Source: Glaciecola sp048820975 (GTDB taxonomy: Bacteria; Pseudomonadota; Gammaproteobacteria; Enterobacterales; Alteromonadaceae). Taken from it: a stretch of 64,000 nt of DNA. Where the stretch lies: positions 248,001-312,000 of the forward strand of contig NZ_JBMEUF010000002.1 in the NCBI RefSeq assembly GCF_048820975.1, written 5' to 3'. The translations under genes and the position numbers were made by a program. Shown here one piece after another: positions 17,355 to 26,701 of the stretch. Under the pieces are notes generated by a model that saw only the letters and a program-made list of their open reading frames with translations, was not told the origin of the DNA and made no database searches. Numbering within the stretch: the first letter of the stretch is position 1; every line of letters starts with the position of its first letter.

Positions 17355-20074
17355 TGTAAATTGCGTAATACGCTATTTAGCAATTGTTCTTTTGAAAAAG
17401 GCTTCACCAGTACATCATTCATGCCAACCGCTAAACACTTTTCCACATCCTCTTTGAATCCATGAGCAGTTGCAGCACATATCCTTATATCCGCTATTTC
17501 TTCATCTTGATGCAATCTTATTGCCTCAGTGGCTGCAAAACCGTCCATAATCGGCATTTGGCAATCCATAATGATTAAATCAAACTTTTTGCTTTTTTCG
17601 TATAAAATGTCTAACGCTTCTTTACCATTACTTGCAAAAGTAATATTAATTTTTGTTTGGCTTAACATTTCTCGAAAAAGCACTTGGTTAATCTCGTTAT
17701 CTTCAACAATCAAGGTGCTATAAGCACTTAAGTCATGTACATAAATTAATTTGTTGCTTGCTGTCCATTCCACATAGTGGTGAAAACGCTCAAGCGTTAT
17801 ACTTTCTAATGACACATGGGATGTTGAAACAGGCGCATTTATAAGCGTTAGCTTAGCCTCGTCATTTATTATACTGTCACAAGCGCTGTTGCTACTATTA
17901 AGAATTGGGTTTATGAGCACGCATTTTTGGCTTGCACACATTTGCCTCTGAATAGAAGCTATGCAAGTAGCAACGGGAATTTCACCACTCAAGCCTGCAA
18001 TAAGTATCACCTGCCAACTAGCGTTAGCTTTCAGTTCACTGATTAGCTCAGAAACCAGCGTACATATTTTCATTCTGCACTTTTTTGTGTTGGCTTGCGC
18101 TTGCCATATATCAGCCTGTACTTCATTTGCAACTAATAGCAAAGTATCAGGTAGCGCGCCTTCAACGCTTACTTCTGCTTGTTCGTCCTTCACCTTTAGC
18201 GGCAAGGTAAACCAGAAAGTTGACCCTTTCCCAAATGTGCTCTGTAGCCCTATTTCCCCGCCCATCAACTCTACTAGTTGCTTTGAAATTGTTAAGCCTA
18301 AGCCAGTGCCTTGATGAATACGGCTAAAAGATGAATCCACTTGTTGAAACTCACTAAACAGCTTAGATGCGTCTTGTGTTTTGATCCCCACTCCTGAGTC
18401 ACTGACCTCGCATCGCAATATATTATTGTCTTGGTAACGTAAAGCTAACTTTATTTGCCCTGAATCAGTAAACTTAACCGCATTTGAGCACAAATTATCT
18501 ATTACTTGAGCGATTCGGCTTTTATCACCAAAAATGAAACGAGGCAAATTATGGTCAATAGAAACACTGAAGATACACGCTTTTTTCTGAGCAGCTAATT
18601 TGTGGACTTGCGTTTTATTAAATGAAAAATCAACCAGATCAAAATATGATTCCTGTAATTTTTGTGAACCTGATTCTAACTTTGCATAGTCAAGCACCTG
18701 ATTTACCAAAAACAGTAAGCTTTCTGCACTTTGATTTATAAGGTTTAAATAGTGAATTTGCTCAGGCGCTAAGTCGGTAGACGACAATAACTCACCAACA
18801 CCTATAACGCCTGCAATAGGCGTGCGAAGCTCATGACTCATATTAGCCAAAAAGCTACTTTTTGCTAATGCAGCCTGTTCGGCATCAATTGCCGCTTGGC
18901 GAAGATTCGTAATATCTTGTAGTGCGCCCTTTAGTTTGATTGGCTTACCATTTTTAAATTCAGCATACCCTACTGAACGTACCCATATGGCTTTGCCTTC
19001 TGCCGTAGTAAAAGGGAGTTCAAGATCAAATGACTCACCGGTTTCTATGCAGCGCTCAACGGCTGCTTTTATTGTCTCTTGGGCACTTGGTGCATAGTAA
19101 CTAATAGCATCATCAATGACGACAAGTTGATTTACTGGCAATTCATGAATTTTATATATTTCTTCAGACCATATTAATTCATCAGTTAATAAATCAAGCG
19201 AATAAAAGCCTAGCTTGGCAATTCGAGCGGTTGTTTCAAGTAGCTCTGTATTATTGCGCTTTTGCATTTCTAAGCGGCGGCGATTGGTCTCGTCTTTTGC
19301 GGTAAAATAGAACCCCTGCAAAATATCTGATTCAAATACTGGTTGTAAACTAGCATTAATTTGTACCCTATCACCGCCATTATGACGCAATTCAATTTCA
19401 CCACTATACGAACGCCCTTCTGATAAAGCTTCACGCAGGGAGTTTATTTGATGATTGTTATTTTCGACCAATATAAAAGAGAGAATTTTCTGACCGCTTA
19501 ACTCTGTACTCGTCATGCCAGTTAAGTTAACTGCAGCTTTGTTTACCCAATTAATACAATACTTTAAATCTAATAAAAACACAGCGTCATCGCTACTTTC
19601 AGCCACATGCTTTAGGCGCTTGTTTTCATTAATTCTGCGGCTCAAATTGGCTTCACTAGCGGCCAATGATTTAGTGGTTTCATTTAGTCGAGAGGCAGGT
19701 GTGATGGTCGCTAAAACAAACTCTTCATTTTTTAGCGTTAAAGGGCGCAATCCAATACTTACATAAATTGTCTTGCCGCTTGCATGCTGGGCTGGAAAAG
19801 ATGCCCCATCACCCATTGATCGCGAAAATGGCTTTTTAAAGAAAGTATCAAAATGCGCTTGATGAGCTTCTCGCATAGTGGGAATAAGTAAATTATAAAG
19901 CGGCTTCCCTAATATGTCCTCAATGGAAAAACCGAAGATTTCAGCAATAGTGATATTGCAAAACTCAACGATGCCTCGTTGATTAACTAACACCATGCCA
20001 CTGGCTAAGTTATTCAATAAAACAGAAAGGTCAATATCTGCATTTGCTGCGCTAAGTGTTACACGATTTGACAA
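17348..20074 (-). CDS. Hybrid sensor histidine kinase with three PAS domains and receiver
   Basis: The 908-aa soluble-looking kinase has PAS domains at about 12-125, 150-270 and 280-395 (the last with a PAC-like LKGALQDIT end), HisKA with MSHELRTP (phospho-accepting His414), HATPase_c with DNLCSNAVKFTDSG, SGVGI and QGTGLGLTI, a divergent linker (about 645-780) that may be a decayed receiver, and a C-terminal receiver (about 785-905) with LIIMDCQMP (Asp837) and LVKPFS. No output domain is present, so it must pass phosphate to an Hpt or response regulator elsewhere. The start is a TTG at 20074 with GGGA upstream. No transmembrane segment is seen, suggesting an internal (redox, flavin or heme) signal. 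It overlaps the WaaA-like gene. Confidence 0.92.
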   Translation of the reverse strand: MSNRVTLSAANADIDLSVLLNNLASGMVLVNQRGIVEFCNITIAEIFGFSIEDILGKPLYNLLIPTMREAHQAHFDTFFKKPFSRSMGDGASFPAQHASGKTIYVSIGLRPLTLKNEEFVLATITPASRLNETTKSLAASEANLSRRINENKRLKHVAESSDDAVFLLDLKYCINWVNKAAVNLTGMTSTELSGQKILSFILVENNNHQINSLREALSEGRSYSGEIELRHNGGDRVQINASLQPVFESDILQGFYFTAKDETNRRRLEMQKRNNTELLETTARIAKLGFYSLDLLTDELIWSEEIYKIHELPVNQLVVIDDAISYYAPSAQETIKAAVERCIETGESFDLELPFTTAEGKAIWVRSVGYAEFKNGKPIKLKGALQDITNLRQAAIDAEQAALAKSSFLANMSHELRTPIAGVIGVGELLSSTDLAPEQIHYLNLINQSAESLLFLVNQVLDYAKLESGSQKLQESYFDLVDFSFNKTQVHKLAAQKKACIFSVSIDHNLPRFIFGDKSRIAQVIDNLCSNAVKFTDSGQIKLALRYQDNNILRCEVSDSGVGIKTQDASKLFSEFQQVDSSFSRIHQGTGLGLTISKQLVELMGGEIGLQSTFGKGSTFWFTLPLKVKDEQAEVSVEGALPDTLLLVANEVQADIWQAQANTKKCRMKICTLVSELISELKANASWQVILIAGLSGEIPVATCIASIQRQMCASQKCVLINPILNSSNSACDSIINDEAKLTLINAPVSTSHVSLESITLERFHHYVEWTASNKLIYVHDLSAYSTLIVEDNEINQVLFREMLSQTKINITFASNGKEALDILYEKSKKFDLIIMDCQMPIMDGFAATEAIRLHQDEEIADIRICAATAHGFKEDVEKCLAVGMNDVLVKPFSKEQLLNSVLRNLQC

Positions 20075-20352
20075 GTTAATTCCCAGTATTACGTCTAACT
20101 CTGTACTCTGCCAGTGTAATTAGCTAATCCGCTGCAAGCTAGAGAGTTATGAACAGTTGTATACTAATTTTATATTGCCCGAGTGCAAACTAGACATAAG
20201 TGTAGTTTACGACCGCTATGCATGCAATATAGCTAAAAAATGGCTCCATTACCATGGTTAAAAAACAAGCAGAAAAATACATATACCTAACAAAACTTTG
20301 AGAAATGTCGATAACAAGTATATGAAAAATTTATCTTATTAGTGATTTAAAG

Positions 20353-23301
20353 ATGCAAATAACCGATCGTTCTCGTAACAAGTTGTTGTCGCTTTTATTG
20401 AGAACATCACAAAGCAGTTTTTTACAAATTGTTGAGTACCAGCATAAAAACAGTCAAAAGTATCAAAGTGGCCTAGATGGAGACTTATTTCATGCGCGAA
20501 TTTCGCAGTTACAAAGCGAAGAGTCATTTGTTATTGAATGTGAGTTTGAGCGTGAGGGCTATAGCTTCAGTGCGAGCTCATTAAATGAAAAGCTGGTGAA
20601 ACTTGAATGCTCACCACTTAACGAATACCTTAGTGAAAACAAGGATTCAGGTAGAAAAATCAAGTCAAAACAAAAACCTTTTCGTTTTGAAATATGGTTC
20701 TTTAACGCACAGCAACTTCCTCACTTCGTTCACGATTTAGCTTCTCAATCAGAAAACATTACTGACCTGTGCCATGCTGACACGCAAGAATACGATGGTG
20801 AAAAAGCACAGTCTCTTTTATCGCTCATAGCGGTAGTGCTTGATGGACTATTGCTTGTAGAGCAACATCACAAAATTACCAACGATAGCTTAACGCAATT
20901 ACGCAGCCGAACCTCACTGCAACAAGAGATTGACCAACTCAGCTTAGACAACAGCGTTGCCCTTTGTATGATTCATTGCATTGACTTTCAGCAAGTAAAT
21001 CGAAAATTTGGCCAAGCCCAAGGTGATCAAGTCCTTCAAGAAATAGCCCATATTATTAGTGAATACACCCGTGAAGATGATGTTTCGGGCCGCTTTGGCG
21101 GTGCGTTATTTGGTATTGCTATAGAGGCTAGTCACTTAGATGACGGTCATAAACTTGCTCTAAAATTGCAGCATGCACTGCAAAACAAACCTTATTTAAA
21201 TAATGCGATTAGGCTTCACTTCAATATAGGCCTAGCATTTATTAGCCTTGAGGAATCACAGCTTGAACAAGGCGGCTCATCAAGTATTCTTATTAATAGA
21301 ACAGAGCAAGCACTGAAGGCTGCACAAGGCAGTGAACTCCCAAGCATTGTGCAGTGGGAAGCTGATAAATTCAAATTAGATGAACAAGCTTTCAATTATT
21401 TAGGCGGAATATTCACCCCCGATAACGTCACAAACTATAGAAATATGCTATTGCTATGGGATATATCTTCAATAATTGCTGACGAACCGCACTTTGCAAA
21501 ACTCTTAAAACAGGTGATTGAACGCCTTGCTTATACCTTTGAGTTTAACATTGCAGGTGTTGTTTCTAGCGTAAATAAATTTGATGAAAATTATGCCTAT
21601 CAAGCATCCGAAACCGCCGATATTAGTGATATAGATATACGTGACAGCGAACATTTTGAAGCATTGCAAGACGGCGTAAAAACCGCGAGTGAAAATGCTC
21701 AGCACGTAGAGCTTGAAGAAAGCGGTAATAACATATTAATTATCCCCCTGGGCAACAAAACCGAAAAATGCTTCTTTGTTGCAGGGAACAAAAGCGCTTT
21801 AGAATTGAGCCACGATTCGGTCATGCTTTTTATTGGTTTTGCCCGCCAAATAGGTAAATCATTAAGGCGAAGTCAATTAGAAGATGAATTGAACAAAAAG
21901 CTTGAGCAGCAAAATGCCAAACTGGCTCAAGAACTACTTGAACTTAAAGCAGGTATGCAATCAAGTGCGCTAGTTTATCGCTCTTCGCGCATGCAAAAAC
22001 TCATTGAGCAAACCCAGCGCGCCGCGCAGTCAGATACCACCGTGTTAATAACAGGTGAAAGCGGAACGGGTAAGGAAAAACTAATCAATGCACTGCATTC
22101 ACTTGGCCCCAGAAATAGCCAAGCAATGGTTATAGTTGACTGCGGCTCCATTCCAGAAACACTAATAGAATCTGAGTTATTTGGCCACGTTAAAGGCGCA
22201 TTTACAGGTGCGCAATCTGAGAACAAAGGAAAAATTCAAGCCGCCGCGAATGGACTACTAGTATTAGATGAAATAGGCGAATTACCGCTTTCAATGCAGC
22301 CCAAATTACTGCGCTTTGTACAAGAAAAACAATATACGCCAGTGGGCAGCAATCAAACACTCAAAGTTGACGTTAAAATAGTGGCTGTCACTAACCGTGA
22401 CTTAGCCTTTGAAGTATCACAGGGAAAGTTTAGGAAAGACCTATTCTACCGTTTAAATGTGGTTAATTTACAGAACCCGCCATTGCGTGAGCGCCCCGAG
22501 GATATAGACTTACTCATCCAGCATTTTCTTAGTAAGTTTGCCAGCCAATTTGAAATAGAGAAAAAATTTGTTAGTAAAAGCACTGTTGAAAAGATGAAAG
22601 CCTATTATTGGCCTGGCAACATTAGGGAACTTGAAAATAAGTTAATGCAAGCGACCCTATTAACGACTCAGCAAGAAATTACCTTTCGTGACTTGCAACT
22701 TGAGCAACCCACTTTATCAAGCACTAGTCAGCCACAAGCAATTGACAGACCGCATTTTACGCCGTCGAACAATGCAGCAGAAATTCCGCTACACAATGAA
22801 GTATCAACATTTCGCGCACCTGCAAACTTTGAACAGGTCGAAATTACCGGTTCTGTCGACGATGTACAACTAATGGAGTGGGAAGATAGTTTTTGCCAAC
22901 GAATTAGCCAAGTGCTGGAATGGATAGAAAAGCAAAATGATACGCTAGCTATAGGTAATATAATTGAGTCGACACTGCTATTTATGGCCTACGAGCGCAA
23001 TGATTCACATAGTAAAGTTGCGACATTGTTGAATATTCCAGTAAGTACAGCACGCCGCAGACTTTTGAAACCCAAACTGTCTATTGGAAAGTTAGCTAAT
23101 ATCGGTGTTTGGCAAGGTATTATAGATTTACTGATACAAATAATTGAAAATGATTTACCTTTTGAAGCCCCCGTTGAGCTAGTAAAGCACTTAGTGGCTA
23201 AACAAATTTTGCTACGCTATTCAACAAACATGGGGCTTGCATCGGAATTAATGGGGGTGAGTGAGCCAACTATGTACAAGCTACGCAAAATAGTGCTTTA
23301 A
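20353..23301 (+). CDS. Sigma-54 activator with degenerate GGDEF and GAF-like domains
   Basis: The 982-aa product has an N-terminal unknown region (1-160), a GGDEF-fold domain (about 165-325; NDSLTQLRSRTSL start) whose active site reads RFGGALFG at 247-254 in place of GGDEF, a GAF-like region (about 355-510), a coiled coil (about 510-535) and a sigma-54 AAA+ domain (about 545-780). The last has Walker A GESGTGKE (568-575), an intact GAFTGA loop (615-620) and LVLDEIGELP. The C-terminus holds two helix-turn-helix-like stretches (KVATLLNIPVSTARRRL and LASELMGVSEPTMYKLRK). It should activate RpoN promoters; the dead cyclase domain may bind c-di-GMP or GTP as signal. It is divergent from the hybrid kinase. 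Targets are unknown. Confidence 0.9.
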   Translation: MQITDRSRNKLLSLLLRTSQSSFLQIVEYQHKNSQKYQSGLDGDLFHARISQLQSEESFVIECEFEREGYSFSASSLNEKLVKLECSPLNEYLSENKDSGRKIKSKQKPFRFEIWFFNAQQLPHFVHDLASQSENITDLCHADTQEYDGEKAQSLLSLIAVVLDGLLLVEQHHKITNDSLTQLRSRTSLQQEIDQLSLDNSVALCMIHCIDFQQVNRKFGQAQGDQVLQEIAHIISEYTREDDVSGRFGGALFGIAIEASHLDDGHKLALKLQHALQNKPYLNNAIRLHFNIGLAFISLEESQLEQGGSSSILINRTEQALKAAQGSELPSIVQWEADKFKLDEQAFNYLGGIFTPDNVTNYRNMLLLWDISSIIADEPHFAKLLKQVIERLAYTFEFNIAGVVSSVNKFDENYAYQASETADISDIDIRDSEHFEALQDGVKTASENAQHVELEESGNNILIIPLGNKTEKCFFVAGNKSALELSHDSVMLFIGFARQIGKSLRRSQLEDELNKKLEQQNAKLAQELLELKAGMQSSALVYRSSRMQKLIEQTQRAAQSDTTVLITGESGTGKEKLINALHSLGPRNSQAMVIVDCGSIPETLIESELFGHVKGAFTGAQSENKGKIQAAANGLLVLDEIGELPLSMQPKLLRFVQEKQYTPVGSNQTLKVDVKIVAVTNRDLAFEVSQGKFRKDLFYRLNVVNLQNPPLRERPEDIDLLIQHFLSKFASQFEIEKKFVSKSTVEKMKAYYWPGNIRELENKLMQATLLTTQQEITFRDLQLEQPTLSSTSQPQAIDRPHFTPSNNAAEIPLHNEVSTFRAPANFEQVEITGSVDDVQLMEWEDSFCQRISQVLEWIEKQNDTLAIGNIIESTLLFMAYERNDSHSKVATLLNIPVSTARRRLLKPKLSIGKLANIGVWQGIIDLLIQIIENDLPFEAPVELVKHLVAKQILLRYSTNMGLASELMGVSEPTMYKLRKIVL

Positions 23302-23342
23302 CACGCTGCAGTTTATCACTTCAATAAAATCACGCTAAATTG

Positions 23343-26300
23343 CTAGCGGATAATTACCTTAACATCACCGTTTTCAATTGTTGATTCTAAATTAGGTACT
23401 AAGGTATTTAGCTTACTAAACGGTAGCTCATGATCAGCTTCAACTATACCTGACCACGTATTTCTGCCCGCTTCTTTTGATTTGTATAATGCATGGTCTG
23501 CTAATAAGTGCACTTGGTCCCAACTTACTGAATGCGGCGCACGATGAGTAAACGGATACAAAGCAAAACCGAGTGAAGCAGATAAACTAAAGCGCCGAGC
23601 TAATCCAATATCAAACTGATAATCTGCAATAGATAATCGAATGTTTTCGGCTACTTGTTGGGCATGATTTAAGTCATTTACCCTGGCCACAATTAGATAT
23701 TCATCGCCACCCCAGCGCACTACAATATCTTCATTTGTACACTGTTCTTTCAAAATACTGGCTACCTGCTTAATTACCTTGTCACCGGCTTCATGACCGT
23801 AATTATCGTTAATTGGTTTGAAGCCATCAAGGTCAAACATAAGCGCCATAAGTCTAGGACCTGACACACACGACATAGTGTCATCCAAAATAGATTCTGA
23901 GAAATCATATAGGATGTTTTCCAGTTTTTCGCCAATATGCTCATCTAAATACCGGCGGTTATGTAAGCCTGTCATTTGATCGGTTATACTAGCCTGAAAT
24001 AGCTGCTCGTTGAGCTCTTGAAGCTCAGTGGTACGCTCATTGACTTCCTGCTCTAGCCGTTTCTGGTATCTCGTTTGAGCATTCTCTTTCCGTTTATAAT
24101 GTAAAAGAACCCAGCGGACAAACACCATTACAAGAAAGAAATAAATAATATACGCCCACCACGAAAACCAAGGCGCAGGATGCACAATTAGCTGAATACT
24201 TTTACCCTTCTTATTCCATACGTCATCACTGTTGGAGGCCATCACTTTAAAAGTGTACTTGCCTGAAGGTAAATTTGTATATGAAGCGCGTTTTACGTCG
24301 CGTACTTCTATCCAGTCTTGGTCAAAGTTTTCTAGCTTGTACTTGTAGCGATTTTTCGCCGGTGCGGTGTAATCAAGTGCGGCAAATTCAATTCCTATTA
24401 AATAGTCAGTATATGCTACTTCAAGTTGCTCTTTATCATTTAGCTGAGAGGCTATACTACTTACATTGTTTAAACGTTGAAAATTAGTGAATTCGATATT
24501 TGGCTCAACGGGGTTAGCTTGTATATTGGATGGATGAAAACGCGTGATTCCATTTATGCCCCCAAAATACATAAAACCGTTGTGGTCTTTAAAATACGAA
24601 CCTGAGTTAAATTCATTTTCTTGAAGCCCGTGCTCTTTCGTATATATCAAGGCTTGCTTAGTTCTGCGATTAAGCTTTACCATCCCTTTATTCGTTGTAA
24701 GCCACAAAAAGCCGGCTTCGTCCTCTAAAATACTATATACCACATCGCTTGGGAGTATGTTGCCAGTGTGAAACTTCTCAAACTCTATTCGTCCGCTTTC
24801 AATATTAATGTGAGAAAGTAAATTTAAACCACCGCCTTGGGTGCCTACCCAAACATTGTCGTCACTATCAGGTAAAATAGACCATATAAAATTACTGGCT
24901 AAGCTGCTCACCGAACTTTCATCTTGTTGGATTCTAAATACGGTACCTGTTTTAGGCACCAACACATTTAGGCCCGCTACCGTACCAATCCAAATGCGCC
25001 CTTCTTTGTCTTCATGTAAGACTATAACCCTGTTGTCACTTAAGGTTGATATATCAGCTGGGTCATGAGTGTATCGCACAAACGAATCTGTTTTAGATAC
25101 ATATTGACTCAAACCTCCACCATAGGTACCAAACCAAATTGTCCCGTCTTGCGCTTTTATAATTGCAGTAATACCCATTTCGCCGATGGTGCTTGGGTCG
25201 TCAGGGTCGTGCCTATAGTATTTGTATTGCTTAGTTTTTGGATTGTATTTTGTAACACCATCAGTTTGGTGACCGAACCAAACCTCTTCATCGCTCACCC
25301 ACAAAATTGACATCACATCACTTGCCTGTAAACCATCATCAAATTGGCTACCGGGGCGTTTTATTGGCAATTGCTTAGTTGTATTGGTATCTAACGAAAC
25401 AATATCAACAGATTCAAAGTTTCCTACATACATTTCATTTTGTAGAGATACTGCAATAGCCGTAATGTTATTGTCAGATAATTCCCCTCCTTGGAGAGCA
25501 TCTTTAAAATAGTGCTCAAATTGAGTCGTGCGCGTATTCCATTTCATCAAACCCACAAAAGAACCAAGCCATAAAACACCGCCGTCGTCAGGATACAGGC
25601 TCCAAATTTTGTTGTTATCAAACTTTGCATTTTCAATTGCTTGCAGGTGCTTTACAAATTTACCGCTTAACTGATTTTGGTAATACAATCCCTTCTCAGT
25701 GCCCACCCAAGGTCTTCCCTGCACATCTTTTGTTATAGTATTTAAACTTTCATTATTGACTAATGACTCAAGTTTTATAGTGGGCGATTCGTCCTGCTTA
25801 ACTGGCTGTTTTAAGTCTAGCGTATACAAACCAAAGTGGTGTGTACCTATCCATAATACTTGCTCATCGTCTATAAATAATGACTTTATAAGTGAATGCT
25901 TATCACCTCGTACATCATTTATGTGTGAATCAACAAAAATTAGCTGCTCTGTTTGCGTGTCAAATTTTGCTAAACCATATTTAGAAGTTCCTAACCATAA
26001 GTTTCCAGCAATATCTTCTGCCATAGCTAGCACGTTTACACTATCGCCATCACCAGTTAGAAAATTAAACGGCATAAAACGCTGCTCTTCATGCAGATAT
26101 TTATTCAAGCCTTTTTGCGTTGCCACCCAAATAGTATTGTTTCGAGCGCTTATTACTGCATTTATAGCTTTGTGATTTAGACCCACATTATGATGATTCG
26201 GGATAAACCTTGTAAATTTTTCGCTGCTTGGGTCAAATCTATTCATCCCGTTTTCTGTTGCTATCCATAAATAGCCTAACTCATCTTCAGCAATAGACTT

Positions 26301-26588
26301 AATCCAAGCATCGGAAATTGAATCGGGATTGTTTATTTCGGGTTTATATATAGTGTACGAGATTCCGTCGTAGCGATTTAGTCCTTCTTGAGTGCCAAAC
26401 CACATATAGCCTTTAGAATCTTGAAAAATAGATAGCACACTTTGTTGTGATAAACCTTCGTCTATATCGATGCTTTCGAAACGGATATTGGAAGTCTCAG
26501 CCAATGCCCTAGGCATAAAAATAGTGAGCACCACTAATATGGCTAGGCAAAAGTCTAATGAGGATTTACGATGATGTCGAAAGGGCAT
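23343..26588 (-). CDS. Two-component-type beta-propeller diguanylate cyclase
   Basis: The 1081-aa product has a signal sequence (about 10-30), a periplasmic double seven-bladed propeller of reg_prop repeats (about 35-700, many DSKGYMWFGTQEGLNRYD-like units), a Y_Y_Y domain (about 715-800), a transmembrane segment (about 810-830), a coiled coil and GGDEF (about 870-1045) with VVRWGGDEYLIV and the DLDGFKPIND metal site. GGDEY should be active; no RxxD inhibitory site sits five residues ahead. It probably senses an extracellular ligand such as an oligosaccharide and makes c-di-GMP. Its 3' end faces the sigma-54 activator across 41 bases. Confidence 0.92.
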   Translation of the reverse strand: MPFRHHRKSSLDFCLAILVVLTIFMPRALAETSNIRFESIDIDEGLSQQSVLSIFQDSKGYMWFGTQEGLNRYDGISYTIYKPEINNPDSISDAWIKSIAEDELGYLWIATENGMNRFDPSSEKFTRFIPNHHNVGLNHKAINAVISARNNTIWVATQKGLNKYLHEEQRFMPFNFLTGDGDSVNVLAMAEDIAGNLWLGTSKYGLAKFDTQTEQLIFVDSHINDVRGDKHSLIKSLFIDDEQVLWIGTHHFGLYTLDLKQPVKQDESPTIKLESLVNNESLNTITKDVQGRPWVGTEKGLYYQNQLSGKFVKHLQAIENAKFDNNKIWSLYPDDGGVLWLGSFVGLMKWNTRTTQFEHYFKDALQGGELSDNNITAIAVSLQNEMYVGNFESVDIVSLDTNTTKQLPIKRPGSQFDDGLQASDVMSILWVSDEEVWFGHQTDGVTKYNPKTKQYKYYRHDPDDPSTIGEMGITAIIKAQDGTIWFGTYGGGLSQYVSKTDSFVRYTHDPADISTLSDNRVIVLHEDKEGRIWIGTVAGLNVLVPKTGTVFRIQQDESSVSSLASNFIWSILPDSDDNVWVGTQGGGLNLLSHINIESGRIEFEKFHTGNILPSDVVYSILEDEAGFLWLTTNKGMVKLNRRTKQALIYTKEHGLQENEFNSGSYFKDHNGFMYFGGINGITRFHPSNIQANPVEPNIEFTNFQRLNNVSSIASQLNDKEQLEVAYTDYLIGIEFAALDYTAPAKNRYKYKLENFDQDWIEVRDVKRASYTNLPSGKYTFKVMASNSDDVWNKKGKSIQLIVHPAPWFSWWAYIIYFFLVMVFVRWVLLHYKRKENAQTRYQKRLEQEVNERTTELQELNEQLFQASITDQMTGLHNRRYLDEHIGEKLENILYDFSESILDDTMSCVSGPRLMALMFDLDGFKPINDNYGHEAGDKVIKQVASILKEQCTNEDIVVRWGGDEYLIVARVNDLNHAQQVAENIRLSIADYQFDIGLARRFSLSASLGFALYPFTHRAPHSVSWDQVHLLADHALYKSKEAGRNTWSGIVEADHELPFSKLNTLVPNLESTIENGDVKVIIR

Positions 26589-26644
26589 TCTTTGTCATAG
26601 TTAGCAAGGGCATAAGTCTATATCGTCAGCAAGATTAAAATCTT

Positions 26645-26679
26645 AATAAAAAGACCATCACGAGGATGGTCTTTTTATT
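26645..26679. terminator. Strong terminator downstream of the subtilase gene
   Basis: AATAAAAAGACCATC (26645-26659) and GATGGTCTTTTTATT (26665-26679) are perfect 15-bp arms around a 5-nt loop, with T-runs on both strands. It ends the subtilase transcript and insulates the diguanylate cyclase gene that follows on the same strand. Confidence 0.88.
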
Positions 26680-26701
26680 GTTCAAGTTGTTAAAGGACTA
26701 C

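Noticed and set aside
25699..26175. 158-aa open frame antisense to the propeller diguanylate cyclase
   Set aside because: The reverse strand has repeated reg_prop motifs that explain the open frame.
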